From: Pseudomonas oryzihabitans | Lineage (GTDB): Bacteria; Pseudomonadota; Gammaproteobacteria; Pseudomonadales; Pseudomonadaceae | Direction of reading: 5' to 3' | DNA: 64,000 nt | Assembly: GCF_024652905.1 (NCBI RefSeq) | Contig: NZ_CP102429.1 | Coordinates: 124,001-188,000 of the forward strand | Shown: positions 26,030-35,515 of the stretch, piece after piece | How the letters are laid out: every line of letters begins with the position of its first letter | Position numbering within the stretch: position 1 is the first letter of the stretch | Notes under the pieces: model-generated | Database searches by the model: none | Told to the model about the DNA's origin: nothing | What the model saw: the letters and a program-made list of their open reading frames with translations, nothing else | Made by a program: the position numbers and the translations under genes

Positions 26030-28428
26030 CCAGTTATGTGAAGGGTAACTTTCCGATCGGGGATCTGCTGAGCGTTACGGCGTTCGACGAGGCCAACATG
26101 GTCTTTCTCCTCGACGACAACCAGATTGGATTCTCTTTCCTTTGCCAGCCGCTCCCCGGCAGTGACGGGAAAGAAGGCGAGCAGTTGAAATCCGTCCTTA
26201 AACAAGCGTGGCCCGCCAACGCAAGTGTCAACTTCTGCCTGTTCGCGTCGCAAAATATCAATAACCCGATCAATGCGATGCTTCGCTTGAGAAATGATAC
26301 TCCGGAAGGGGTTATCAAGACTGCATTGAAAAATCGCTCGGAATACCTGTTCAAGGGAACTCTGGACCCTATTGACGATTATTCTGGAATCAAGGTCCGT
26401 GATATTCACCTTGTAATTACTGTCATGATGCCTATCGCGAATGTCGAACCGACGGACCGTGAAACGCAAATGGCGAGTGAGATCCGCTCCCAATTCGATT
26501 CCGTCTTCAAGTCGGTCGGATTGGCGCCGATTGGTATGGGGCGTAATCTCTATCTAGAGGTGATGTCCTCTATCTTGAATCAGGGCGCAGAAGCATCTTG
26601 GCGTGACCGAAACGAAATTGAAGCGGATGATGACAAGCCGCTAAAAGTTCAGCTCCTGGATTACGATCGCACGTTGATTCCCCACAAGGATCATCTCCAG
26701 ATTGGAGATACTTTGGTCAAATGTCTTTCCGTGAAGAAGTTTCCGCGGCGCACGTTGCAGGGAGCGGCCGGATGGTATCTCGGAGATCTGCTCACCGGTG
26801 CAACGGGTATTCGCGAAAACTGCCTGATCAGCTTCACGATCTATTTCCCGGAGCAGCAGGGGTTTAAGGACAAACTGGGCGCGAAACGCCAGTGGGTAAA
26901 TAACCAAGCATACGGTCCTTTGCTGAAGTTCGTGCCAAAGCTGGGCGCAAAGAAGCATGGTATGGATGCGCTGTTCAAAGAGCTTGACGAGGGCGAGTCT
27001 GCTGTCCGCTGCAATATGACCATGGTGGTCTTCGCTCCAAACCGTGATCGCCTGATCCGCGCTGCGGCTGAAGCGCGCAACTACATGAGCATCCGCCAAT
27101 TTACCTTCATGGAGGATCGATTCTTTGTCCTCCCAATATTCCTCAATGCGCTTCCCTTCGGAGCTGATCCTAAAGCTGTTGAGGAGCTTTACCGTTATAA
27201 GTCTATGGCTATCACCCAGGCCCTTCCCCTGGTTCCTATCTATGCAGACTGGAAGGGGACCGGCACGCCAACGATGCAGTTCGTATCGCGAAACGGACAG
27301 CTGATGTCCTATTGTCTATTCGATTCGGATACCAACTATAACGCTACAATCGCGGCGCAATCAGGTAGTGGTAAGTCGTTCCTGACCAACTATCTGATCA
27401 CTTCGTATCGCTCGATCGGCGCTCAGGTGTGGGTGATCGACGTTGGTCGTTCCTACTTGAAGTTGGCGAAAGCATTCGACGGCGACTTCGTGGAATTCAC
27501 CCAGGAGTCTCAAATTTGCCTGAATCCTTTCGAGCTCGTTCAAGATTACTCTGAAGAAGAAGATGTACTGATTGGGCTTTTGAGCGCAATGGCCGCGCCC
27601 ACCGCTCCGCTCTTGGACTTGCAAATTGCAGGGCTTCGCAAACACACCCATGACGTGTTTGAAAAGTTGGGCGGCGAGATGGTCGTAGACGATGTGGAGA
27701 AGTCGCTGCTAAGTGATGAGGATCCGCGTGTTCAGGACATCGGGAAGCAGCTGTATCCGTTCACTCGAGCAGGCATGTATGGCAAGTTCTTCAATGGAAA
27801 GAACAACGTTGACTTTAAAAACCCTTTTACCGTTCTCGAACTTGAAGAACTGAAAGGGCGCAAGCATCTGCAGCAAGTGGTATTGCTACAACTAATCTAT
27901 CAAATCCAGCAAGCGATGTATCTGGGTAGTCGTGACCAGAAGAAGATCGTGATTATCGATGAAGCCTGGTCGTTGCTCACCGAGGGCGACGTCGCTAAGT
28001 TCATCGAACACGGTTACCGCCGGTTCCGTAAGTACAACGGCTCGGCGATCACGATCACCCAGTCCGTGAACGACCTGTACGCGAACTCTACCGGCCGGGC
28101 GATCGTAGAAAACTCCGCGCATCAGTTCCTGCTCGGCCAGAAGGCCTCCGCGATCGATCTGATCCAAAAGGAAAAGCGCCTCTCGCTCACGGAGGGTGGC
28201 TTCAAACTTCTCAAGTCGGTGCACACAGTACGAGGCCAGTACTCCGAAATCTTCTTCTCGACCGAACATGGTTCCGGAATCGGGCGGTTGACGGTCGACA
28301 AGTATTCCAACCTGCTTTACAGCACCTTCGCGAAAGACGTTGAGGATATTGGGCGTTATACCGACCAGGGTATCCCGACGGCAGAAGCCATCACACGGGT
28401 GATGGCTGATCGGGGGCTGGCGGCATGA
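26026..28428 (+). CDS. traC: TraC, T4SS assembly ATPase (VirB4 family)
   Basis: 800 residues from ATG 26026, which overlaps the previous stop. It has the VirB4/TraC N-terminal domain and a C-terminal ATPase core: Walker A AAQSGSGKSFL near 442-452 and Walker B IVIIDEAWSLL near 640-650, then SAITITQSVNDL. It powers pilus assembly at the inner membrane. Codon use in about 26200-27900 is visibly more AT-rich than in flanking tra genes. Confidence 0.93.
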   Translation: MTSYVKGNFPIGDLLSVTAFDEANMVFLLDDNQIGFSFLCQPLPGSDGKEGEQLKSVLKQAWPANASVNFCLFASQNINNPINAMLRLRNDTPEGVIKTALKNRSEYLFKGTLDPIDDYSGIKVRDIHLVITVMMPIANVEPTDRETQMASEIRSQFDSVFKSVGLAPIGMGRNLYLEVMSSILNQGAEASWRDRNEIEADDDKPLKVQLLDYDRTLIPHKDHLQIGDTLVKCLSVKKFPRRTLQGAAGWYLGDLLTGATGIRENCLISFTIYFPEQQGFKDKLGAKRQWVNNQAYGPLLKFVPKLGAKKHGMDALFKELDEGESAVRCNMTMVVFAPNRDRLIRAAAEARNYMSIRQFTFMEDRFFVLPIFLNALPFGADPKAVEELYRYKSMAITQALPLVPIYADWKGTGTPTMQFVSRNGQLMSYCLFDSDTNYNATIAAQSGSGKSFLTNYLITSYRSIGAQVWVIDVGRSYLKLAKAFDGDFVEFTQESQICLNPFELVQDYSEEEDVLIGLLSAMAAPTAPLLDLQIAGLRKHTHDVFEKLGGEMVVDDVEKSLLSDEDPRVQDIGKQLYPFTRAGMYGKFFNGKNNVDFKNPFTVLELEELKGRKHLQQVVLLQLIYQIQQAMYLGSRDQKKIVIIDEAWSLLTEGDVAKFIEHGYRRFRKYNGSAITITQSVNDLYANSTGRAIVENSAHQFLLGQKASAIDLIQKEKRLSLTEGGFKLLKSVHTVRGQYSEIFFSTEHGSGIGRLTVDKYSNLLYSTFAKDVEDIGRYTDQGIPTAEAITRVMADRGLAA

Positions 28429-28745
28429 ACCAGACCCTCTCGACGGTCCTGATCTCCGCGCTCGTCTCCATGGCGGTGGTCACTGGCTACGCCTGGCTGT
28501 TCAAAACGGACGAATTCGGCACCCAGATCGCAATCGTCGATTACGACGCTGCCACCCGAAACGTCGATGTGCGTGACCCGCAAGCGGTAGATGCGGCCAT
28601 GGCAGCGCTACGCGCCTCGGCGAATAAGCTCGCTGCCAACGGCTTCGTCACCATCGATAAGCGCGCGGTGGTCAGCTATCCCGCAGAGCTTGAGGTGCCA
28701 GCGAGCGCGCCGGGAGCTGCGAAGCAAGCCGAGGATGCCGAGTGA
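28425..28745 (+). CDS. TrbI-like F-type transfer protein
   Basis: 106 residues with one N-terminal TM helix (about 6-25) and a short periplasmic domain (QIAIVDYDAATRNVDV... helical segment). Size, topology and position between traC and the S26 peptidase/traW match F-plasmid TrbI (TrbI_Ftype), which affects pilus retraction and length. Overlaps traC by 4 nt. Confidence 0.6.
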   Translation: MNQTLSTVLISALVSMAVVTGYAWLFKTDEFGTQIAIVDYDAATRNVDVRDPQAVDAAMAALRASANKLAANGFVTIDKRAVVSYPAELEVPASAPGAAKQAEDAE

Positions 28746-29233
28746 ACCGCCACCTCAGGTTTCTGCTGAAGGCCCTCCCATTCAGCTTACTGGCCGCCGG
28801 CGCGGCCTGGTACGCGACGTCGCGCTACGAGATAGGGATCGATCCGCAGAAGAACACGTGCCTGGACTGGCGGGTGTTCTTGATCGACCGTTATGACCAG
28901 ACCGTCGAGCGTGATGCCATCTATGCGTTTCGCTCGACCCAGATGGAACCGTTCTTCCGCAATGGCACCAAGGTCATCAAGTACGTCCGTGGCGTGCCGG
29001 GTGACCGAGTCATCGTGACCCCCGAGCGGGTAACTATCAACGGTGAGGCCCAGGGCCAAGGCGTGCTGCTGGCCAAACGGCTCGGAAAGCCTGCAAGTCG
29101 TTACCGTCGTGACGAGATCGTACCAGCGGACCAGCTCTGGTTCATGGGCACCTCCCTGGACAGCTTTGACTCTCGCTACTGGGGCTACGTCAGCAAGGTT
29201 GACGTGCTCGGCCGGGCGTACCCGATATGGTGA
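28742..29233 (+). CDS. TraF/TrhF-like S26 signal peptidase
   Basis: 163 residues from a GTG start inside the previous stop. One N-terminal TM helix (about 10-27). The general-base lysine region VIKYVRGVPGD (K80) and C-terminal LWFMGTSLDSFDSRYWG match S26/TraF-type peptidases, which process pilin or other transfer proteins. Where S26 enzymes carry the nucleophilic serine after the TM helix (usually x-S-L/M-P), this protein reads KNTCLDWRVF, with Cys40 and no serine. It may be an atypical enzyme or a scaffold. Confidence 0.75.
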   Translation: MNRHLRFLLKALPFSLLAAGAAWYATSRYEIGIDPQKNTCLDWRVFLIDRYDQTVERDAIYAFRSTQMEPFFRNGTKVIKYVRGVPGDRVIVTPERVTINGEAQGQGVLLAKRLGKPASRYRRDEIVPADQLWFMGTSLDSFDSRYWGYVSKVDVLGRAYPIW

Positions 29234-30363
29234 GCCTGCGCGCGGTAATCGGTGTCGTTGCGCTGGTGTTCGCCACGCTCTCGACCGCCGACAGCGCCGT
29301 TGAGCAAGAGCAGGCGGCGCTGGAGCATTTCGCCGCTGATCTCAAGGAGATGCAGGTCAGCACTAAGCAGCAGGTCGACTTCACGCTGCGTAACGAAGAC
29401 TTCAGCTACCTGAAGCAAAGCCAACCGCTGGCAAGCCCTCTCGAAGCGCCCAAGCCGCCGGTAGACACCCGGAAGGTTGTCTACCAGATCCTGGTGTCGT
29501 GGTCCCTGGGCGAGGCAGAGATCAAGCAGCTGCTGCAGAACTATGACGGTGACGAGTCGGTAGAGCTCGTCTTCCGCGGTGTGCCCGAAGACATGCCGTT
29601 TGCCCTGGCGCTCGCCAAGCTGCAGCGCCTGTCGCTCGAGACCAAGACCAAAACATCGGTGCTGATCAATCCGGTGGTGTTCGAAGAGGCCGGCGTCGAC
29701 CAGGTGCCGGCGATTCGCAAGTTGGTTGATCAGAAGTCGGTTTACCTGGCGAAGGGCACCACCTCCACCGCGAGCGCGGACGAGGCCTTTGCCCGTCGCA
29801 AAGAGCCAGTGCTGTCGCTGGGTCCTCTGGTCGAGATCGCCGAACGTGACCTCATCGAGGTGATGAAAGAGCGGCTGGCCAAAGTCGACATGGAAAAGAT
29901 GAAAGCGCGCGCCCTGAACACCTTCTGGGACAAGCAGACGTTCGCCGAGCTGCCACGCGCCACCCGGCATCGAGTGCGCGCCCTGGATCCCACGGTGCTG
30001 GTGCCGGCGGACATGACCGCGGCAGATGGCACTGTGATCCACAAGGCGGGCGATCGGATCAATCCGCTCGACATGCGTCCCTTCACCCAACGCCTGGTGA
30101 TCATCGACCCGCTCGACCCGCAGCAGGTCGCCCTGGCCAAGAAGCAGGTTGCGGATTACGGCGCCAAGCAAAACGTCGTGGTGATCGTTTCGCGCGTGGC
30201 GCGGGAGCAAGGCTGGGATGGCTTCGCCGCCCTGCAGAACGAGATCGACCACGCCGCCTATGTCCTGCGCGATGACGTGCGCAGCCGCTTCGCCATCGAC
30301 TTCGTGCCGTCTGTTGTGACGGCCGATCGCCATAGCTTCTACATCGAGGAGTTTGCGCCGTGA
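29227..30363 (+). CDS. traW: TrbC-TraW fusion, periplasmic pilus assembly protein
   Basis: 378 residues. A signal-like N-terminus is followed by a TrbC-like thioredoxin-fold region (VYQILVSWSLGEAEIKQLL..., VELVFRGVPEDMP, SVLINPVVFEEAGVDQVPAI; about 80-170). The TraW region comes next (LGPLVEIAERDLIEVM..., about 190-378). In F these are separate genes; here, as in SXT/IncHI-type systems, they are joined. It overlaps the peptidase gene by 7 nt and the EAL gene by 4 nt, so all are translationally coupled. Confidence 0.85.
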   Translation: MVSLRAVIGVVALVFATLSTADSAVEQEQAALEHFAADLKEMQVSTKQQVDFTLRNEDFSYLKQSQPLASPLEAPKPPVDTRKVVYQILVSWSLGEAEIKQLLQNYDGDESVELVFRGVPEDMPFALALAKLQRLSLETKTKTSVLINPVVFEEAGVDQVPAIRKLVDQKSVYLAKGTTSTASADEAFARRKEPVLSLGPLVEIAERDLIEVMKERLAKVDMEKMKARALNTFWDKQTFAELPRATRHRVRALDPTVLVPADMTAADGTVIHKAGDRINPLDMRPFTQRLVIIDPLDPQQVALAKKQVADYGAKQNVVVIVSRVAREQGWDGFAALQNEIDHAAYVLRDDVRSRFAIDFVPSVVTADRHSFYIEEFAP

Positions 30364-31031
30364 TCGAGCTTGCCTTGCAGAAAATCCATCATCAGAACGG
30401 CGCGGTTCTTGGGCACGAGGTCCTGGCCCGCAAGACCACCGTCCAGGGCGTCCTGGGGCCCGGCGTCTTCATGTCCGGCGCGACCGATGAGGACTGGGAA
30501 CGCCTGGACGCGGATGTGATCGGCCTGGTCGTAGCGCGGGCGCATGAGTTACCTGCCAGGGGCATCCTATTCATCAATCTGAGCCCGGCATCCCTGCTCA
30601 ACCTGCTGCACCTGAACCGGCTCTGTCAGCTGGTCAGTGGCCTTTCGCTTTCCGTGTGCTTCGAGATTCCCGAGCTTTCTCCCCTCCAGGGCGTCGACCT
30701 GGAGGAGCGGCTGGTGATGATCCGTCGGCACGGTATCGCCGTTGCCATCGACGACTATGGCCAGGACAGCGCGGATTCGGCCCGTCTCAAACGGCACGCC
30801 TGGGACTTCTGCAAGATCGATCTGCCGGCACTGGCCCGCAGTATCAACCTGGACTGGGTCATTGATGCGCGTGATCACTGCACCCGCTGCGGTACCGGTT
30901 TGATCCTCGAGAAGGTCGAGCAGGAGCACCTCCTGTGCGAGGTGCTGCTACCGCTCACCGGCGCCGCCCGCCAGGGCTTCGGGTTGTCGATGCCCTTCCT
31001 CCTTCCTGCTGCTGCGCTCGCCGCCTCCTGA
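30360..31031 (+). CDS. EAL-domain protein, c-di-GMP phosphodiesterase type
   Basis: 223 residues, essentially a lone EAL domain with no sensor, signal peptide or TM helix. Residues matching the known catalytic set are all present: E20 (EVL in place of EAL), N73 (FINLSP), E102 (CFEIPE), D131/D132 (IDDYG), K152 (CKID), E184 (LEKVE) and Q205 (RQGFG). It should cleave c-di-GMP to pGpG in the cytoplasm. The GTG start overlaps the traW stop, and traU follows 18 nt later, so it is made together with the mating apparatus. It may lower c-di-GMP to change motility, biofilm or pilus state during transfer (inference). Confidence 0.85.
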   Translation: MIELALQKIHHQNGAVLGHEVLARKTTVQGVLGPGVFMSGATDEDWERLDADVIGLVVARAHELPARGILFINLSPASLLNLLHLNRLCQLVSGLSLSVCFEIPELSPLQGVDLEERLVMIRRHGIAVAIDDYGQDSADSARLKRHAWDFCKIDLPALARSINLDWVIDARDHCTRCGTGLILEKVEQEHLLCEVLLPLTGAARQGFGLSMPFLLPAAALAAS

Positions 31032-31049
31032 CTCAAGGCCTTTGAACCC

Positions 31050-32096
31050 ATGTTGATTCGCTATGCAGCGGCTCTGATCCTGTTACTGGCCGTTTTCGGC
31101 TCCAACGGCGCGCGGGCAGCCGAAGCGTCCACGCCAACAGCGTCCTGCCCGAACGCCGAGCTGTTCAGCGGCAAGCTGTTCACCGACATCTGCTGGGCGT
31201 GCCTCTTCCCGATTCGTATCGCCGGCATTTCCATCACGCCAGGCGATGCGCCGCGGGGGGCCTCGAAGAAAAGTCTCTGCATGTGCGAGGACAACCTCGG
31301 GATCTGGAAGCCGGGAATCGTGAACTCCATGTGGGAGCCGGCGCGTTTGATCGAGGTGGTGCGCAAGCCGGGCTGCCTGCCTGCGCTTGGCGGCGTGACG
31401 CTCGCTATCGGCGACAAGCGACTGTGGGGGACTCACGCCGATGCCACGACCGGCAACCAGGTGAGCCACGAGCGGATGTCGTTCTACAACGTCCACTACT
31501 ACGCTTTCCCGCTGCTCTCGATCCTCGAGATGTACATGCCCAAGCGCTGCTCACCGGATGGCTATGCGGACTTCGACATCATCCAGCTTTCCGAGATAGA
31601 CCCCACCTGGACGAACGACGAGTTGGCCTTCTTCGTCAATCCGGAGGCTGCTGCGGTAGCGAACCCAATAGCCCAGGCGGCGTGCACGGCAGACGCCGCG
31701 CTGGGTGTGGTCGGTAAGGAACCGCTGACCTCCCTGTGGTGGTGCGCTGGGACCTGGGGTGAGATCTACCCAATGGCCGGCACCACGCTGCCGAACGACT
31801 TTGGCCGGACTACCTCGTTGCTTGCCGCGCGGACCCTGGCCACCCAGCACCGGCGCGGCCTGGCGCACCTGACGATGGGCGATGACACCCTTTGCAGGGG
31901 ATCCATTTTCCCGACCATTCCCAAGTCGCAATACAAGATGTCGATGTTTTTCCCGCGCGCAGAGACGAAGAAGGGGCATTACATCGGCGCAAGCCCCCTG
32001 ACGTGGCAAGGCGGCGAAGGGCGCGCCATTCCCCAGGTCGGCGAAGACGCGCTCTACATGATGTTCCGCTGGAACGACTGCTGTAACACTCTGTGA
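31050..32096 (+). CDS. traU: TraU, mating-pair formation protein
   Basis: 348 residues with a signal peptide (ending GARA-AEAS). TraU hallmarks are clear: TDICWACLFPIRIAG near the N-terminus, ALYMMFRWNDCCNTL-like C-terminus, and multiple cysteines. It acts in the periplasm in DNA transfer more than in pilus building. It sits between the EAL gene and traN. Confidence 0.92.
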   Translation: MLIRYAAALILLLAVFGSNGARAAEASTPTASCPNAELFSGKLFTDICWACLFPIRIAGISITPGDAPRGASKKSLCMCEDNLGIWKPGIVNSMWEPARLIEVVRKPGCLPALGGVTLAIGDKRLWGTHADATTGNQVSHERMSFYNVHYYAFPLLSILEMYMPKRCSPDGYADFDIIQLSEIDPTWTNDELAFFVNPEAAAVANPIAQAACTADAALGVVGKEPLTSLWWCAGTWGEIYPMAGTTLPNDFGRTTSLLAARTLATQHRRGLAHLTMGDDTLCRGSIFPTIPKSQYKMSMFFPRAETKKGHYIGASPLTWQGGEGRAIPQVGEDALYMMFRWNDCCNTL

Positions 32097-32104
32097 GGCA
32101 CCCG

Positions 32105-35100
32105 ATGCGCAATCCAATCTTTGCCCGGGTGATCGCCACTATCACCCTGTTCTTCTACGCCTATGCGTGCCCCGTCATGGCCTGGGCCGACAGCGTGACT
32201 GCCTCAGCCGCGACCGGCACTGCGACGGCAAAGGAGGCGCTGAACGCCTGGTCGCCACCGTCCGCCAGCTCAACGGAGATCACCTTTGGCTCGGACGCGG
32301 CGAAGCAGTCGGTCAGTATCTCGGAGCTGTTCCCCGGGGTGACCGACTCTTCCAACACCAGCGCGCTCAGCAACATCTACGGCGATGACAAGGCGACGAT
32401 GGCGGCTGGCAGCGATGCCAACCTGCGGCTGACCTCGGAGGAGTCCTCTAGCGGTGAGGCCTATCGCCTGCTGCGCGGTAACGTCTCCCAGACGCGCCCC
32501 GATCTGACCAATGATCCGTTGTGGAACAACACCGACAAGATCATCGACAACCAGGCGCTCTTCAACAAGGAGTTCTCGGACTGCAAGCAGAACACCGAGT
32601 ACACCAAGGGCACGGCCACGAAGCACGTAAGCGAACTCAAGCAGTGCGAGCGGGTAACCGATAAGTCCGGCAGCTACACGCTCAAGCATGAGTACCTCGC
32701 AGGGGTCGTCCGGTATTACGACGGTCCGGCAAACGTCCAATCTTGCGGTGAGGGCTGCGTTGATATCTGGCTGGGCCAGGTCGGCAACGACTATTGGCGC
32801 GGCAGCTGCACCATCTTCGAAAACGAGATGAAGTTCGAGGTCATCAAGCCCGAAGCGATCCAGAGCGCCCAGCTGGTCTATGCGAAGTGGGACGACTACA
32901 TGCAGGTGCTCGTCGGCGGGACCAAGGTATGGTCTGGCCCGAACGAGAACTTCCCCCCGGAGACCGAAGGGGCATGCGAGCTCGATACGTCTTGGGAGAC
33001 GAATCCCGACGTCAACATGACCTCGATTGTCAAAAAGGGAGGTGTCATCCCCTTCAAGATCCGCGCATCGGTCACCGGCCGCGGTGAGGCCTACGCCAAG
33101 CTGCGCATTCTCTATGATCCTCAGGAGGTCATCAGCAACGACAACTGGTACCCGCCGGAGGCTGCCGAGGCCGTGACTGCGGTGAACGACGGCGCCTGCC
33201 AGGGCAAGTTCGTTTGCAACAAGATGCCTGACGTGGACGAGAACGGTTGCGCGGTCATTAACGGCACGCGGGTATGTGAAAGCAGCTTCAAGAACAAGTC
33301 CCCGGCATCCGGAATATCGCCACTGTGCCAGGAGGTATCGGTCGACGCGCAGTGCAACTTCTACAAGGGCGACATGCAGTGCTACACCGACGCCCAGGGC
33401 AACGAGCAGTGCCCCACCAATAGCGATAAGACTTGTGCGGTGTCCCACGACATGCGTGTGGTGGAGGTGCCGGTATCAGCTCGGTTTGCGGTAGAGGATG
33501 CCCCGGGCGCCGGTGAGACCAATCGGGTCGAGGTCGACTTCCTCGCCGGTACCTACCGCAACACCTCCAGCAACCTGCGCAGCGACGGCTACGTGGACCA
33601 GGCCTCACTGGACGTGATGTGCAAGAAAGGCGCGGACGGCAAGCGGCTTCCACAACGCTTCGCCGTTTCGAGCACCGCGATCTGGACGGGGCACAAGTTT
33701 GCCCCCAACACCTTGACCGAGGACTCCCTGAACATCGTTCAGATGCCGACGTGCGACAACGGCCTGAAGATGGTCGTCGATGTGAAGGACACCGGCAAAG
33801 GCACGCCTGGCGCGTTCTATGCCCATGAGCTCAAGCTGAAGAACGTGCGCATCGATGGTGAGTCATTCGGTCCCCAGTACTGCATCGATTCGGCGAACAA
33901 AATCCAGAACGGCCAATGTTCGGAGGGCGGCAGTGTCACAGTTACCCGGGGTGTGGCCAGCGGGTGCTTGAACCTGAAGGGGGTGACGGTTTGCCCGGGC
34001 GATGACATGTACAACGCCATGAAGCCTTCCCCGATCAAGGGCGTCGATAAGCTCTTTCAAAACGTCAAGGTGCAGGGGTGCGTGACCGGCGGTCTCAACC
34101 TGGACACCTGTACCAAGTTCGAGGCTGACAAGCAGTGCGGCTTTATCTCTCGCCAGTGCGTGGACGGCGCCGAGGGCGAGTCGGGCAAATGCTACGTCAC
34201 GGAGGAAACCTGGGACTGTGGCCATGAAGTTGAGGTCCCGACGTCGACCTCAAACACCAGCTATCAGTGCGATGGACCTGTTCGTTGCCTGGGCACCGAA
34301 TGCTTCAGCCCGACGGACGAAAAATCCACCGACTTCGGTTACGCCGCAGCGGCGCTGCAGATTGCCCAGTTCGCGGAGCATGACCTGGACTGCGGTGAGA
34401 ACCCGACCGACACCTCCACCGACCACAACTGCAAGGTCTGGAAGGGCGAGCCTATGGAGTGCAAAAAGGCGGTCGGCGGTTGGGTCGATTGCTGTGAGGC
34501 GCCGGATGGCATCTCGCTCATGGATTACGTGTCGCTGACCATGAGTACCATCAGCCTCACCGAGAAGATGGGCATCATCGATACCTCGGCCGCCTCCTCT
34601 GCAGCTTGGACCTTCGGCAAAGAGCTACTCAGTGGCAATGGCTTTGGGACAGCGTGGCAAACCGCCTCGAGTTCTACGACGGGCGCTACAACGATCAGCC
34701 AAATGATCGGTCTCGATTTCATCAAGCAGAAAATGATGAACTACGCGGCGGAGTGGACAGCCAATACCTTCGGTACGGCCGCGGCCAATACTATCTTTGC
34801 TAGCGGGACCGCAGGAACAGCAGGCACGGGCCAATATGCATCAACTAACGCTGCTACCGGCGCGGTGAGTACCGCGCCGAATGCTACGTTTGCCGCTGGA
34901 GTTGCCTCCGCTCTATCCGTCATCATGATCGCGTACACGATCTACACCATCGCAAACATAATGGTCCAGATCATTTGGGAGTGTGAGCAGGCTGAGTTCG
35001 CTCTCGCGGCCAAGAAAGAGACCAAGGTATGCCATTTCATCGGAAGCTATTGTGCCTCTAAGTCCCCAATGGGCTGCATCGAGAAGCGAGAGTCCTACTG

Positions 35101-35470
35101 CTGCTTCAACTCCCCGCTCGGTCGCATCATTCAGGAGCAGGCACGGCCCCAGCTGGGGCGCACTTGGGGTGACGCGGAAAATCCAACCTGCGAAGGGATA
35201 TCTGTAAACGATCTGTCTAAGTTGGATTGGAGCAAGATAGATATTTCTGAGTGGATCGACATCCTGCAGATCACGAACAACTATCCGACTGCGGACAAGA
35301 TTAATCTCGATAACCTCACCGGTAATGGCTCTGCATTGAACATGGGCGGAATGGGTAGGAAGAACACCCTTCAGCGTAATAATGAGATCGTAGATAACTT
35401 GGAAGAAACATTCCCGGATGTGCGCAACGCATCTGAAAATAGTTTGAGAGGGACGTTCACAGACAAGTAG
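32105..35470 (+). CDS. traN: TraN, mating-pair stabilisation outer-membrane protein
   Basis: About 1121 residues, long compared with F TraN (about 600) but like SXT/IncC TraN. ATG 32105 (after TGAGGCACCCG) is preferred over a GTG at 32093. Signal peptide, then a cysteine-rich body with dozens of Cys (GVASGCLNLKGVTVCP, CYVTEETWDCGHEVE), which explains the two Dsb enzymes. A hydrophobic segment lies near residues 930-960, followed by CCFNSPLGRIIQEQARPQLG, a conserved TraN C-terminal motif. It recognises recipient surface proteins in known systems. A terminator follows directly. Confidence 0.92.
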   Translation: MRNPIFARVIATITLFFYAYACPVMAWADSVTASAATGTATAKEALNAWSPPSASSTEITFGSDAAKQSVSISELFPGVTDSSNTSALSNIYGDDKATMAAGSDANLRLTSEESSSGEAYRLLRGNVSQTRPDLTNDPLWNNTDKIIDNQALFNKEFSDCKQNTEYTKGTATKHVSELKQCERVTDKSGSYTLKHEYLAGVVRYYDGPANVQSCGEGCVDIWLGQVGNDYWRGSCTIFENEMKFEVIKPEAIQSAQLVYAKWDDYMQVLVGGTKVWSGPNENFPPETEGACELDTSWETNPDVNMTSIVKKGGVIPFKIRASVTGRGEAYAKLRILYDPQEVISNDNWYPPEAAEAVTAVNDGACQGKFVCNKMPDVDENGCAVINGTRVCESSFKNKSPASGISPLCQEVSVDAQCNFYKGDMQCYTDAQGNEQCPTNSDKTCAVSHDMRVVEVPVSARFAVEDAPGAGETNRVEVDFLAGTYRNTSSNLRSDGYVDQASLDVMCKKGADGKRLPQRFAVSSTAIWTGHKFAPNTLTEDSLNIVQMPTCDNGLKMVVDVKDTGKGTPGAFYAHELKLKNVRIDGESFGPQYCIDSANKIQNGQCSEGGSVTVTRGVASGCLNLKGVTVCPGDDMYNAMKPSPIKGVDKLFQNVKVQGCVTGGLNLDTCTKFEADKQCGFISRQCVDGAEGESGKCYVTEETWDCGHEVEVPTSTSNTSYQCDGPVRCLGTECFSPTDEKSTDFGYAAAALQIAQFAEHDLDCGENPTDTSTDHNCKVWKGEPMECKKAVGGWVDCCEAPDGISLMDYVSLTMSTISLTEKMGIIDTSAASSAAWTFGKELLSGNGFGTAWQTASSSTTGATTISQMIGLDFIKQKMMNYAAEWTANTFGTAAANTIFASGTAGTAGTGQYASTNAATGAVSTAPNATFAAGVASALSVIMIAYTIYTIANIMVQIIWECEQAEFALAAKKETKVCHFIGSYCASKSPMGCIEKRESYCCFNSPLGRIIQEQARPQLGRTWGDAENPTCEGISVNDLSKLDWSKIDISEWIDILQITNNYPTADKINLDNLTGNGSALNMGGMGRKNTLQRNNEIVDNLEETFPDVRNASENSLRGTFTDK

Positions 35471-35474
35471 CTAT

Positions 35475-35504
35475 AAAAAAGGCGCCGTTAAGGCGCCTTT
35501 TTTT
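35475..35504. terminator. Bidirectional intrinsic terminator after traN
   Basis: AAAAAAGGCGCC, loop GTTA, AGGCGCCTTTTTTT: a GC stem with A-run and T-run on either side. It can end both traN and the convergent gene at 35516-36169. Confidence 0.92.
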
Positions 35505-35515
35505 GGTGAGGTAGA

